A stretch of 64,000 nt of DNA from Stenotrophomonas rhizophila (GTDB taxonomy: Bacteria; Pseudomonadota; Gammaproteobacteria; Xanthomonadales; Xanthomonadaceae). The notes beneath the pieces are model-generated. The model was not told where the DNA came from, did not search any database, and was given only the letters and a program-made list of their open reading frames with translations. The DNA is taken from contig NZ_RCDC01000004.1 of NCBI RefSeq assembly GCF_003651185.1, forward strand, positions 1,536,659 through 1,600,658, written 5' to 3'. Shown one piece after another: positions 35,445 to 44,298 of the stretch. The translations under genes were made by a program, and so were the position numbers. How positions within the stretch are numbered: position 1 is the stretch's first letter; each line of letters begins with the position of its first letter.

Positions 35445-36077
35445 TCAGGCAGCGTGGGCCGCGTCGTCCCGGCGGAACCGGCCATCGCGCAGGAACGCGG
35501 CGGTCTGGCGCGCGGCATCCGGCGAGAACACCAGCCCGCTATGGCTGGCCGGGATCACGCAGTGGTCGGCCAGGCCCGGCAACTGCGTCTCATCCAGCGC
35601 CACGGTGCCATCGGAGGCATCGCCACAGGCGCCCAGCAGGCTGCCCAGCCCGTGCGGGACGGAGCCGGCGATCAGGCCGACCTGCGCCCTGCCCTCCCAG
35701 GCCGGCAGGCCATCCAGCAGCAGTTCCGAGCTGCGCCCCAGCGCCAGCGACCAGCCGTGATCGCTCAGCGAGCGCGCGGTCACACTGCCACGCAACGGCG
35801 AGCCGAGGCAGACCACCCGCGAAACCGGCAGTTCCGGCGCGCGCCGCAGCGCCTCCAGCGCGACCAGCCCGCCCAGGCTGTGCCCGACCAGCGAGACCGG
35901 ACCGCTGCCCTTGAGCCGCTCCAGCAGTTGCGGCACCGCCACCTCCGGCCCCCCGAACACACTGGAATACCCGAAGGTATCCACGGCGAAGCCACGGGCA
36001 CGCAGACGCCAGGCCAGCGGGCCGACCCACGCGCGCGCATTCCAGATGCCATGCAGCAGTAAAACAGGGGGATTCAT
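35445..36077 (-). CDS. Alpha/beta hydrolase
   Basis: A 210-residue compact hydrolase. The N-terminal oxyanion segment is VLLLHGIWNARAW. The nucleophile elbow is GHSLGG (Ser about 67). The likely acid lies near DASDGTVALDE and the His in PASHSGLVF. There is no signal peptide, so it is cytosolic; it could be an esterase or lipase of unknown substrate. It follows the GNAT gene and precedes yebC on the minus strand. Confidence 0.8.
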   Translation of the reverse strand: MNPPVLLLHGIWNARAWVGPLAWRLRARGFAVDTFGYSSVFGGPEVAVPQLLERLKGSGPVSLVGHSLGGLVALEALRRAPELPVSRVVCLGSPLRGSVTARSLSDHGWSLALGRSSELLLDGLPAWEGRAQVGLIAGSVPHGLGSLLGACGDASDGTVALDETQLPGLADHCVIPASHSGLVFSPDAARQTAAFLRDGRFRRDDAAHAA

Positions 36078-36186
36078 GGTGTCAGCCTAGCCCGTTGGGC
36101 GGGGCGCCTGCAGAAGGAAACAGCGTCATTAGACGAATGGACCGGACAACGGCAGGTGAAGCCATCGCGGCCCGTCAGGATCGGGC

Positions 36187-36720
36187 TCAGGCGGCCGTTG
36201 GCGGGCGGCGCAGGATGAACTCCAGGTCGCGCACGTTGCCGACCGGGAACTCGTAGGTGCCGACCTTGCTGAAGCCGTAGCGGGCATAGAAGCGCTGCGC
36301 GCCGAAGTTTTCCGACCACACCCCCAGCCACACCGTGCGGGGGCCCTCGCGTTCCAGCCAGGCAAGCGCCGTTTCGAACAGACGGCTGCCCCAGCCACAG
36401 CTCTGCTGGTCCTTGATCAGGTACAGGCGCTTGAGCTCGCCATCGCCGGGCTGCACCTCGGCATGCGGCAGCCCACACGGCCCGGCAGCGGCGTGGCCCA
36501 CGGCCACCCCATCCAGTTCCAGCAGCCAGACCGCGTAATCGGGGTGTTCGAGGATGATGCGCTGGCGCTGCGCCGGGTAGGCCTCGTCGAGGAAGGCCTG
36601 CAGGTCCTCGGGCGGGTACAGATGGCCGAAGGTTTCCACGAAGGTACGCGCGGCCAGCACCGACAGGGTCTGGGCATCGTCCGGGGTGGCGCGGCGGATG
36701 GTGTAGCGGCCTGGAGTCAC
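36187..36720 (-). CDS. GNAT-family N-acetyltransferase (paralogue of 14196)
   Basis: A GNAT protein with an alternative start. GTG at 36720 gives 177 residues beginning just before YTIRRATPDD and matches the N-terminus of the paralogue. TTG at 36753 with AGGTAAA upstream is another option (188 residues). Family features are ELKRLYLIKDQQSCGWGSRL (acetyl-CoA site) and NFGAQRFYARYGFSKVGTY. Shared blocks with the 14196 protein include TFGHLYPPEDLQAFL and EFILRR. It follows aspS by about 130 bp. Confidence 0.75.
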   Translation of the reverse strand: MTPGRYTIRRATPDDAQTLSVLAARTFVETFGHLYPPEDLQAFLDEAYPAQRQRIILEHPDYAVWLLELDGVAVGHAAAGPCGLPHAEVQPGDGELKRLYLIKDQQSCGWGSRLFETALAWLEREGPRTVWLGVWSENFGAQRFYARYGFSKVGTYEFPVGNVRDLEFILRRPPTAA

Positions 36721-36848
36721 GGCGGGAGCATCGGCATCGGCGGGAGCCGCCAATTTACCTGAACGCTGCGGTGATGGCGCGGCCCGGCACCGACCTCCTG
36801 CCGGTACCTGCCGCACCCCACGCCGACCGATGGCCGGCGCTTGCCGGC

Positions 36849-38606
36849 TTATTCCTTGACCGCGCGCGGACGGACCTGGACATGCACTTCGGCCAGCTGC
36901 TCGTCCGGGATCGGCGACGGGGCACCGGTCATCAGGCACTGCGCGCCGGTGGTCTTCGGGAACGGGATCACATCGCGGATCGACTCGGTACCGGCCATCA
37001 GTGCGGCGATACGGTCGATACCGAAGGCGATGCCACCGTGCGGCGGCGCGCCGAAACGCAGCGCGTCGAGCAGGAAGCCGAACTTGCCCTCGGCCTCTTC
37101 GGCCCCGATGCCCAGCAGGTCGAACACCGCGCTCTGCATGTCCGAGCGGTGGATACGGATGGAACCACCGCCGATCTCGTTGCCGTTGAGCACCATGTCA
37201 TAGCCCCGCGACACGGCGGTCTTCGCATTCGCGCGCAGATCGGCAATGTCGTCCACCGCCGGTGCGGTGAAGGGGTGGTGCAGGGCGACGTAGCGCTGGG
37301 CTTCGTCGTCGTACTCGAACATCGGGAAATCGGTGACCCACAGCGGTGCCCAGCCGGCGGCGACCAGGTTGAAGTCCTTGCCGGCCTTCAGGCGCAGGGC
37401 GCCCATGAAGTCGGAGACCTTGTTGTAGCCACCGGCGCCGAAGAACACGATGTCGCCGTTACCGGCACCCACCTGGGCGACCAGCGCGGCGAAGGCCTCT
37501 TCGCTGAAGAACTTGGCGATCGGCGAGGCAACTTCGCCGCTCTCGCTGATCTTGATGTAGGCCAGGCCCTTGGCGCCGTACTTGGCGGCATGCGCGGCGT
37601 AGTCGTCGATCTGCTTGCGCGACAGGCTGGCACCACCCGGGATGCGCAGCGCGGCGACGCGGCCATCGGCATCATTGGCGGCGGCGGTGAACACCGGGAA
37701 CTCGCTGGTCTTGACCAGCTCGGCCACGTCCACCAGCTCCAGCGCGATGCGCAGGTCCGGCTTGTCCGAGCCATAGCGACGCATCGCTTCGGCCCAGGTC
37801 ATGCGCGGGAAGCTGGCGGCCAGCTCCACGTCCACCACTTCCTTGAAGATGGCGCGGATCATGGTTTCCACGAAGTCCTGCACGTCGCGCTCGCGCACGA
37901 AGGCAAACTCCATGTCCAGCTGGGTGAATTCCAGCTGGCGGTCGGCACGCAGGGCTTCATCGCGGAAGCAGCGCGCGATCTGGTAGTAACGGTCGAAGCC
38001 GGCCACCATGAGGATCTGCTTGAACAGCTGCGGGCTCTGCGGCAGGGCGTAGAACTCGCCCGGGTGCATGCGCGCCGGCACCAGGAAGTCGCGGGCGCCT
38101 TCCGGGGTGGCCTTGGTCAGGATCGGGGTTTCGATGTCCTGGAAGCCGGTGGCATCCAGGTGGCGGCGCAGGGCCTGCACCAGCTTGATGCGGGTGCGCT
38201 GCATGCGCTGCATTTCCGGGCGGCGCAGATCCAGGTAACGGTACTTCAGGCGGGTTTCTTCGCCCGGGTTCTCGTGCGCGTGGAACGGCAGCGGCTCGGC
38301 CTTGTTGAGGAGGGTGATGGCCGTGGCGATCACTTCCACCTTGCCGGTGCGGAGCTTGTCGTTGGCCGCATGGCGCGCGCGCACCACGCCTTCCACCTGC
38401 AGCACGTCCTCGTAGCCCAGGCTGGCGGCCACGGCGAATACAGCGGCGTTGTCGACTTCCACCGTCACCTGCACGATGCCTTCATGATCACGCAGATCGA
38501 TGAAGACCACGCCGCCCTGGTTGCGGGCAACGTCGGTCCAGCCGGCGAGGGTTACGGTTTGGCCAATCAGGGTCTCGTCGACCAGGCCACAGAAGTGGGT
38601 ACGCAT
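36849..38606 (-). CDS. aspS: Aspartyl-tRNA synthetase
   Basis: A 585-residue bacterial-type AspRS. The N-terminal OB-fold anticodon domain contains [18 protein letters not shown] and [12 protein letters not shown]. The class II core has motif 2 [21 protein letters not shown] and motif 3 [19 protein letters not shown] insertion lies between (about 290-410). The start at 38606 gives the usual MRTHFCG. It heads a minus-strand run that continues through GNAT, the hydrolase and yebC. Confidence 0.97.
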   Translation of the reverse strand: MRTHFCGLVDETLIGQTVTLAGWTDVARNQGGVVFIDLRDHEGIVQVTVEVDNAAVFAVAASLGYEDVLQVEGVVRARHAANDKLRTGKVEVIATAITLLNKAEPLPFHAHENPGEETRLKYRYLDLRRPEMQRMQRTRIKLVQALRRHLDATGFQDIETPILTKATPEGARDFLVPARMHPGEFYALPQSPQLFKQILMVAGFDRYYQIARCFRDEALRADRQLEFTQLDMEFAFVRERDVQDFVETMIRAIFKEVVDVELAASFPRMTWAEAMRRYGSDKPDLRIALELVDVAELVKTSEFPVFTAAANDADGRVAALRIPGGASLSRKQIDDYAAHAAKYGAKGLAYIKISESGEVASPIAKFFSEEAFAALVAQVGAGNGDIVFFGAGGYNKVSDFMGALRLKAGKDFNLVAAGWAPLWVTDFPMFEYDDEAQRYVALHHPFTAPAVDDIADLRANAKTAVSRGYDMVLNGNEIGGGSIRIHRSDMQSAVFDLLGIGAEEAEGKFGFLLDALRFGAPPHGGIAFGIDRIAALMAGTESIRDVIPFPKTTGAQCLMTGAPSPIPDEQLAEVHVQVRPRAVKE

Positions 38607-38777
38607 GGGGGTAAAGCTCCGCAGGAGAGTGCCGGCGCCAAGCTGCGCCGGAAAGCCCGTTATTCTGCGGCCGCCAGCCCGGCGGGGCAAATCCGGGGGC
38701 TGCGGCCCGGCATCACACGCTCTGAACCGGGGCCATTCCTATAGTCCGCGCACCAACGACCGCACGGGGATGTCGCC

Positions 38778-39731
38778 ATGCAACGCCGTCTGAGCACCGT
38801 CTGCCTCACCCTTGCCCTGGCCTGTATGGCCCCGGCCCTCCACGCCCAGATGAGTACCCGGGCCTATGCCCCGGAGAATCTGTCGCAGCTGTCCTCCTCC
38901 GACCGCAGCCGGGTCATCACCCAGGAATACGCCGACCAGTCCAATGGCCGCCGGATCCCGGACGACCAGCTGCGCTTCTACCTGGCCCAGGTCAATTCGG
39001 GCTGGAACTTCTCCCACATCAAGCAGGACATCGCCACCTCGCTGCGCGGCAACGGCAACGGCGGTGGCTGGAATGGCGGCGGCAACGGCCCCGGCAACAA
39101 CGGCACGGTCCGCTGCGAAAGCCAGGACAACCGCGAGCGGGTCTGCAACACGGGCTGGCGCAGTGCCCGGCTGTCCCGCCAGATCTCCGGGACGACCTGT
39201 ACCGAGGGCCGCAACTGGGGCTCGCGCAATGGGACGGTCTGGGTCAGCGGCGGTTGCCGGGCCGAATTCGTCGAGGGCCGTGGCAATGGCGGCAACTGGG
39301 GCGGCGGTGGCGGTACCGGCGCGACGATCCGCTGCGAGAGCCAGGATAACCGCGAGCGCACCTGCAACACCGGCTGGCGCAACGCAAGCCTGGTCCGCCA
39401 GATCTCCGGTACGGCGTGTGTCGAGGGCCAGACCTGGGGCGTGCGCAATGGGGCGATCTGGGTCAATCGCGGCTGCCGCGGCGAGTTCGCCGAAGCGCGT
39501 GGCAACAGCGGTGGCAACTGGGGAGGCGGTGGCGGCAACAGCAATTACAGCGTGACCTGCAGCAGCAACGACAAGCGCCAGCAGACCTGTGCCTGGGATG
39601 CCCGTCAGGGTCGCCCGGCGCTGGTGCAGCAGTTGTCGGGCACGGCCTGCGTGGAAGGCCGCAGCTGGGGCTACAGCAATGGCAGCCTATGGGTCAGCGG
39701 CGGCTGCCGCGCCCGGTTCGGGGCGCGCTGA
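38778..39731 (+). CDS. Secreted protein with three DUF3011 modules
   Basis: A 317-residue exported protein (signal to LHAQ, about 24). A helical N-terminal segment is followed by three DUF3011 repeats (about 110-160, 185-235, 260-310) with the pattern RCESQDNRERVCNTGW, LSRQISGTTC, EGRNWGSRNG and VSGGCRAEF. Gly/Asn/Trp-rich linkers (NGGGWNGGGNGPGNN type) separate them. Each module keeps four cysteines, except the last, which varies. It looks like a secreted or surface adhesion/lectin-type array; no function is established. GGGGAT precedes the ATG. It is divergent from aspS. Confidence 0.85.
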   Translation: MQRRLSTVCLTLALACMAPALHAQMSTRAYAPENLSQLSSSDRSRVITQEYADQSNGRRIPDDQLRFYLAQVNSGWNFSHIKQDIATSLRGNGNGGGWNGGGNGPGNNGTVRCESQDNRERVCNTGWRSARLSRQISGTTCTEGRNWGSRNGTVWVSGGCRAEFVEGRGNGGNWGGGGGTGATIRCESQDNRERTCNTGWRNASLVRQISGTACVEGQTWGVRNGAIWVNRGCRGEFAEARGNSGGNWGGGGGNSNYSVTCSSNDKRQQTCAWDARQGRPALVQQLSGTACVEGRSWGYSNGSLWVSGGCRARFGAR

Positions 39732-39746
39732 GCGTTACTGCCCGCG

Positions 39747-39772
39747 GTAGGTGCCGACCGCTGGTCGGCACC
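39747..39772 (+). repeat. GTAG palindrome, GTGCCGACC variant
   Basis: GTAGGTGCCGACC then GCTGGTCGGCACC: a GTAG-headed palindrome of a different sequence class from the GCCGGCC type, just after the DUF3011 gene. Confidence 0.7.
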
Positions 39773-39780
39773 GGTGAACG

Positions 39781-40416
39781 TTACGGCGCGGGCGTCTCAC
39801 TGCCCCACGGCGCCGGCGGCAATGCCACCGGCTTGCTCAGATCGAACACCACCTGGAAGTGGCGGCCGCCCGGGCGGGTCAATTCGTAGACGAAGCGCTG
39901 ATCCGGCTCTACTTCCATCGCCCAGGTGTTCTGCACCGAAGCGAGCATGTCCGCCTTGCGGAACATCGCCACGGAATCCGAATCGACCGGGAAGGACTGA
40001 CGTTGCGCGGTACCCGGCGGTTTGCTGTCGCCACCGTACATCGTCACCGCATCCGGGCTGCCATCTTCGTGGCGGTGATCATGCTTCAGGCGCAGGCCGT
40101 TCTCGGTACGGCTCAGCACCCAGGTACGCGAGTGGTCGTCGCCGACATGGAACGGAATCCGCAGCTCGTGCGCCGGATCCTCGCAGCCACGCACATGCAT
40201 CACCAGGCGCTTGCCCTCGAACGGGTCCGGCGCCTCGGTGCGCGGTTCGTTGACCGCGATGCGACCTTCGAACGCTTTGCCGCAATGCGCAGCCACGGCG
40301 GACATGAAGGCATCGGACGGTGCCATCGACACCTCATGCCCGACGGTGTCGTTGGAGCCACTGCAGGCGGTGATCGCCAATGCAGCGGCCAAAGGAAGAA
40401 GTTTGACTGCGTTCAT
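39781..40416 (-). CDS. Hypothetical lipoprotein
   Basis: A 211-residue lipoprotein (lipobox AITACSG, Cys about 18). The mature domain is beta-rich with two Cys (AHCGKAF, RGCEDP). His and acidic residues occur in LRLKHDHRHEDG. I do not recognise a family. It is convergent with the triple-DUF3011 gene and divergent from ycaD. Confidence 0.75.
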   Translation of the reverse strand: MNAVKLLPLAAALAITACSGSNDTVGHEVSMAPSDAFMSAVAAHCGKAFEGRIAVNEPRTEAPDPFEGKRLVMHVRGCEDPAHELRIPFHVGDDHSRTWVLSRTENGLRLKHDHRHEDGSPDAVTMYGGDSKPPGTAQRQSFPVDSDSVAMFRKADMLASVQNTWAMEVEPDQRFVYELTRPGGRHFQVVFDLSKPVALPPAPWGSETPAP

Positions 40417-40578
40417 GCCCCCACCCTAACGGTCGCGACCGGGCAGCGCAAACCGCGCGCCTGATGCGACAGACCGGTTCACGCGCGCATCGCCGCCGCT
40501 GCAACCGGGGCTTCATTGCCCCTGTGTTATGGTCAATCACGTGACTTGTTCGCCTTCTTCCCCACGAAGGGCGCACGC

Positions 40579-41847
40579 ATGTTGCGGTTGACCGCCCTGC
40601 TCGCCGGTGTGGCGCTGCTGCTGACCGGCAGCGGCCTGCTCGGCACATTGCTGGCGGTGCGCGGGGGTGAAGCCGGCTTCGGTGCCGGCACGTTGGGGTT
40701 GGTGATGTCCGGCTATTTCGCCGGTTTTTTCATCGGCACCTTCTTCGCCCCCTCGCTGATCGGCCGCATCGGCCATATCCGTGCGTTTGCCTTCTTTGCC
40801 GCCCTCGCCGCCATCGCGGTGCTGTTGCACCCTCTGTGGATCAATCCGGTGGGTTGGGGCGTGCTGCGCATCCTCACCGGCATCGCGCTGGTAGGCCTTT
40901 ACACGGTGATCGAGAGCTGGCTCAACGCCGAGCCAGACCCGCGCCTGCGCAGCCGCGCTTTCTCGCTCTACATGGTGGTCAACCTCTCGGCACTGGCGCT
41001 CGGCCAGGTGCTGCTGATGCTTGGCGACGCCGGCGCGACCTCGATGTTCATGCTGACCGCGATCCTGGTCTGCGCGGCAGTATTGCCGGTCACCGCTACG
41101 CGCCTGCGCCCGCCGGAGATTCCCTCGGTGCCGCGCCTGAAACTGGCGCGGCTGTATGCGATGGCCCCGGTGGCGACGGTTGCCGCCGGCCTCTCCGGCC
41201 TGGCGATGGGTGCGTTCTGGGGCTTGCTGCCGGTCTACGCTGGTGAGGTCGGCCTGGACGGCAATGGCGTCGCCCTGTTCATGCTGACCGCCATCGCCGG
41301 TGGCGCGTTGCTGCAATGGCCATTGGGTCACATCAGCGACGGGCATGACCGCCGCACCGGACTGGTCGCACTGAGCCTGGCCGCGGCGGGTATCGCCGTG
41401 GTGGCCTCGCTGCCGATGATCCAGCTGCAGACCCATCTGCTGTTCGGCCTGTTTTTCTTCTATGGCGGGCTGGCCTTCGCGCTGTATCCCTTCGCGGTCG
41501 CGCACATGCTCGATTACCTGCCGCGCGAAGATCTGCTCTCGGGCTGCTCCAGCCTGCTGCTGGTCCATGGCGTGGGCGCCGCGCTCGGCCCCGCGTTGGC
41601 GGGCGCGGCCATGCAACAGTTCGGCGCGCCTGCACTGCCGTTGTACTTCGCGGTGGTCCTGATGCTGCTGGCCTTGTTCACCACCGCGCGCCTGCTCAGT
41701 TTCCAGCGGCTGCGCACGCATCCGGTCGGCTTCCGGCTGATGCTGCGCACCACCCCCTCGGCGCTGGAACTGATGCCCGAGACCGACACCGCGCCGCCGG
41801 ATCCCGATATCCCCCTCCCCTCTGACTCCGATAAGGAAGTGCATTGA
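40579..41847 (+). CDS. ycaD: MFS transporter, YcaD-like
   Basis: A 422-residue major-facilitator protein with 12 TM segments. Motifs include GYFAGFFIGTFFAPSLIGRIGH in the first half and GLYTVIESWLN, characteristic of the YcaD family. In Stenotrophomonas a ycaD-like gene directly precedes the glucosylglycerol-phosphate synthase/phosphatase gene and has been proposed to move glucosylglycerol or a related solute. The next gene starts within its stop (TTGA overlap), consistent with one transcript. The start at 40579 is preferred; upstream in-frame residues are non-hydrophobic. Confidence 0.85.
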   Translation: MLRLTALLAGVALLLTGSGLLGTLLAVRGGEAGFGAGTLGLVMSGYFAGFFIGTFFAPSLIGRIGHIRAFAFFAALAAIAVLLHPLWINPVGWGVLRILTGIALVGLYTVIESWLNAEPDPRLRSRAFSLYMVVNLSALALGQVLLMLGDAGATSMFMLTAILVCAAVLPVTATRLRPPEIPSVPRLKLARLYAMAPVATVAAGLSGLAMGAFWGLLPVYAGEVGLDGNGVALFMLTAIAGGALLQWPLGHISDGHDRRTGLVALSLAAAGIAVVASLPMIQLQTHLLFGLFFFYGGLAFALYPFAVAHMLDYLPREDLLSGCSSLLLVHGVGAALGPALAGAAMQQFGAPALPLYFAVVLMLLALFTTARLLSFQRLRTHPVGFRLMLRTTPSALELMPETDTAPPDPDIPLPSDSDKEVH

Positions 41848-44156
41848 CTGTTTCGACACCGACCTCCCTCACTCCAACCCGTACACCGCCGGCGCCGCCG
41901 GCCCCGCAATTGATTCTCGCCACCGATCTGGATGGCACCTTCCTCGCCGGCGATCCCGCCGCGCGTCATCGGCTCTACCGGCTGGTCGACCAGCACCCCG
42001 GCATCCGCCTGATCTTCATCACCGGCCGCGGCCTGGAAGCAGTGATGCCCCTGCTCTCCGATCCGGCCATTCCGCGCCCGGATTACGTGGTCTGCGATGT
42101 CGGTGCGACCGTCGTCGACGGCCACACCCTGCAGCCGCTGCAGCCCCTGCAATCGATGATCGACGCGCACTGGCCGGGCGAGCAGGTGGTCGCCGCCGCG
42201 ATGCGTCCGTTCACCGCACTCCAGCGCCAGGATGTGCCGCAGGAACGCCGCTGCTCGTATTTCTGCGATCCGGACACGCTGGCGCCGCTGCGCTCGCAGA
42301 TCCAGGCCGCCGCGCAGGCGCTGGGCTGCGATGTGCTGTACTCGGCCGACCGCTATCTGGACATCCTGCCGCCGGACACCGACAAGGGCCGCACCCTGGC
42401 CGCGCTTGCGCGCCTGCTGGAGCTCCCGCGCGACCGCATCCTGGTGGCCGGTGACACCCTCAATGACCTGTCGATGTACACCTCCGGTTTCCGCGGGGTG
42501 TGCGTGGGCGATTCCGAGCCGGCGCTGACTGCCGCGACGGCCGACCTGAAGCACACCTTCCATGCACAGGCGCCGGGTTGCGGCGGCATCCTCGAAGCGA
42601 TCGAACATTTCGGCCTGCTCGCCGATGACGATCCCTTCCTGCGCCCACCGCCGCAGGCGCGCGCCGACGGCGCCGACCTGGTGATGGTCTATCACCGCCT
42701 GCCCTTCGATGAAGTGATGGAAGACGGCGTGCTGGTGCAGCGCCCGCCGCGCTCGCCCAACGGCATCATCCCCTCGCTGCTGAGCTTCTTCGAAGGCGGC
42801 CAGAAGGGCTCCTGGGTCGCCTGGGGCATCGATGAACCCAAGCGCGGTCCGTTCCAGACCCACCTGGCGGTGGATGCCGAGCGCTACCCGACCCTGACCG
42901 CTGCGCGCGTGCCGCTGAGCAAACAGGAAGTGGACATTTTCTACAAGCGCTTCTCCAAGGAAGCGTTCTGGCCGATGCTGCACGTGTTCTGGGAACGCGC
43001 GAAGTTCCGCGAAGAAGACTGGCAGGTATTCCTGAAGGTCAACCGCAAGTTCGCCGAGGCCACCGCCGCCGAGGCCGCGCATGGCGCGACCGTGTGGATC
43101 CACGACTACAACCTGTGGATGGTGCCGGCCACGCTGCGTGAACTGCGCCCGGACCTGAAGATCGCCTTCTTCCACCACACCTACTTCCCGTCGGCGGATG
43201 TGTTCAATGTGGTGCCGTGGCGCCGCGAGATCATCGGCAGCCTGCTCAGCTGCGACTACATCGGCTTCCACATTCCGCGCCAGGTGGAAAACTTCGTGGA
43301 CGTCGTGCGCGGTGCGATGCCGGCCGAACGGCTGGCGTGGGAAAGCTGTGCCCCGCGCTTCCTCACCTATGGGTGCGCCGTGGGTCTGGACACGATGACC
43401 ACGCGCCTGCGCGTGGGCGACCGCGAAGTCGCCCTCGGTGCGCACCCGGTCGGCACCGATCTGCGCCGCATCCACAACGTGCTCGCCCGCAGCGACGTGC
43501 GCAATGACATCTTCAAGCTGCGCCGCGAGATCGGCGCGCGCAAGCTGGTGCTGTCAGTGGAGCGCCTGGATTACACCAAGGGCACGCTGGCCAAGCTGGA
43601 GGCGTTCGAGCGGTTGCTGGAGCAGCATCCGGATCGCCAGGGCAAAGTCACCCTGCTCATGATCTGCGTACCGGCCGCGCGCGAGATGACCATCTACCGC
43701 ACGCTGCAGAACCAGATCGAGCAGGCGGTGGGGCGGATCAACGGGCGCTTCTCGCGGCTCGACTGGACCCCCGTGCGCTTCTTCGCCCAGGCATTGCCGT
43801 TCGAAGAGGTGGTGGCGCACTACGCCGCCGCGCAGGTGATGTGGATCACCCCGTTGCGCGATGGCTTGAACCTGGTGTCCAAGGAGTTCGTGGCCACGCA
43901 GGGCATCGAGGGCAGCAACGGCGTGCTGGTGCTGAGCGAATTCGCCGGTGCGGCGGCCGAGCTGAAGGGCGCGGTGCTGACCAATCCGCATGACCCGGCC
44001 GACCTCACCGCGGGCTTGTTGCAGGCGTTGTCGATGCCCGACGAGGAAGCCACCGGGCGCATGCGCCAGCTGTTCGGCAGCGTGGAGTATTACGACGTGG
44101 ATCGCTGGGGCCGGGACTTCCTGGACGCGGTGCGCAACAGCCACGCCGAAGGCTGA
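41844..44156 (+). CDS. ggpPS: Bifunctional glucosylglycerol-phosphate phosphatase/synthase
   Basis: A 770-residue fusion of a HAD phosphatase (about 22-260) and a GT20 glycosyltransferase (about 280-765). The phosphatase has DLDGTF (nucleophile D28, acid D30) and AGDTLNDLSM. The transferase has FHHTYFPSADVFNVVPWRR, HPVGTDLRR, ERLDYTKG and RDGLNLVSKEF. The FHHTYFPSADVFN form is closer to GgpS than to OtsA, which has FLHIPFPS. It would make glucosylglycerol from ADP-glucose and glycerol-3-phosphate. An OtsBA-like trehalose enzyme is the alternative. The start is TTG at 41844, overlapping the ycaD stop, with AAGGAAG upstream. Confidence 0.85.
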   Translation: MTVSTPTSLTPTRTPPAPPAPQLILATDLDGTFLAGDPAARHRLYRLVDQHPGIRLIFITGRGLEAVMPLLSDPAIPRPDYVVCDVGATVVDGHTLQPLQPLQSMIDAHWPGEQVVAAAMRPFTALQRQDVPQERRCSYFCDPDTLAPLRSQIQAAAQALGCDVLYSADRYLDILPPDTDKGRTLAALARLLELPRDRILVAGDTLNDLSMYTSGFRGVCVGDSEPALTAATADLKHTFHAQAPGCGGILEAIEHFGLLADDDPFLRPPPQARADGADLVMVYHRLPFDEVMEDGVLVQRPPRSPNGIIPSLLSFFEGGQKGSWVAWGIDEPKRGPFQTHLAVDAERYPTLTAARVPLSKQEVDIFYKRFSKEAFWPMLHVFWERAKFREEDWQVFLKVNRKFAEATAAEAAHGATVWIHDYNLWMVPATLRELRPDLKIAFFHHTYFPSADVFNVVPWRREIIGSLLSCDYIGFHIPRQVENFVDVVRGAMPAERLAWESCAPRFLTYGCAVGLDTMTTRLRVGDREVALGAHPVGTDLRRIHNVLARSDVRNDIFKLRREIGARKLVLSVERLDYTKGTLAKLEAFERLLEQHPDRQGKVTLLMICVPAAREMTIYRTLQNQIEQAVGRINGRFSRLDWTPVRFFAQALPFEEVVAHYAAAQVMWITPLRDGLNLVSKEFVATQGIEGSNGVLVLSEFAGAAAELKGAVLTNPHDPADLTAGLLQALSMPDEEATGRMRQLFGSVEYYDVDRWGRDFLDAVRNSHAEG

Positions 44157-44166
44157 CGTTGTAGAG

Positions 44167-44236
44167 GTAGTGCCGGCCGCTGGCCGGCGCCAAGCGGTGC
44201 CGGTTTCATGGGTTGCCGGCCAGCGGCCGGCACTAC
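44167..44236. repeat. SMAG-like GTAG palindrome, inverted pair
   Basis: GTAGTGCCGGCCGCTGGCCG (44167 on) and its inverted copy ending GGCCGGCACTAC (about 44212-44236). It lies just after ggpPS and before the bla stop. A related palindrome GCACCGACC-AAC-GGTCGGTGC follows at 44245-44265. Together they could end both converging transcripts. Confidence 0.85.
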
Positions 44237-44298
44237 CCTGTGCTGCACCGACCAACGGTCGGTGCCTGCCGGCGGGGTGGCGTACCGGGCGGTGTGGC

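Noticed and set aside
38606-38690. Upstream extension of aspS to 38690
   Set aside because: The extra residues are Arg/Gly-rich and not conserved; MRTHFCG at 38606 is the normal start.
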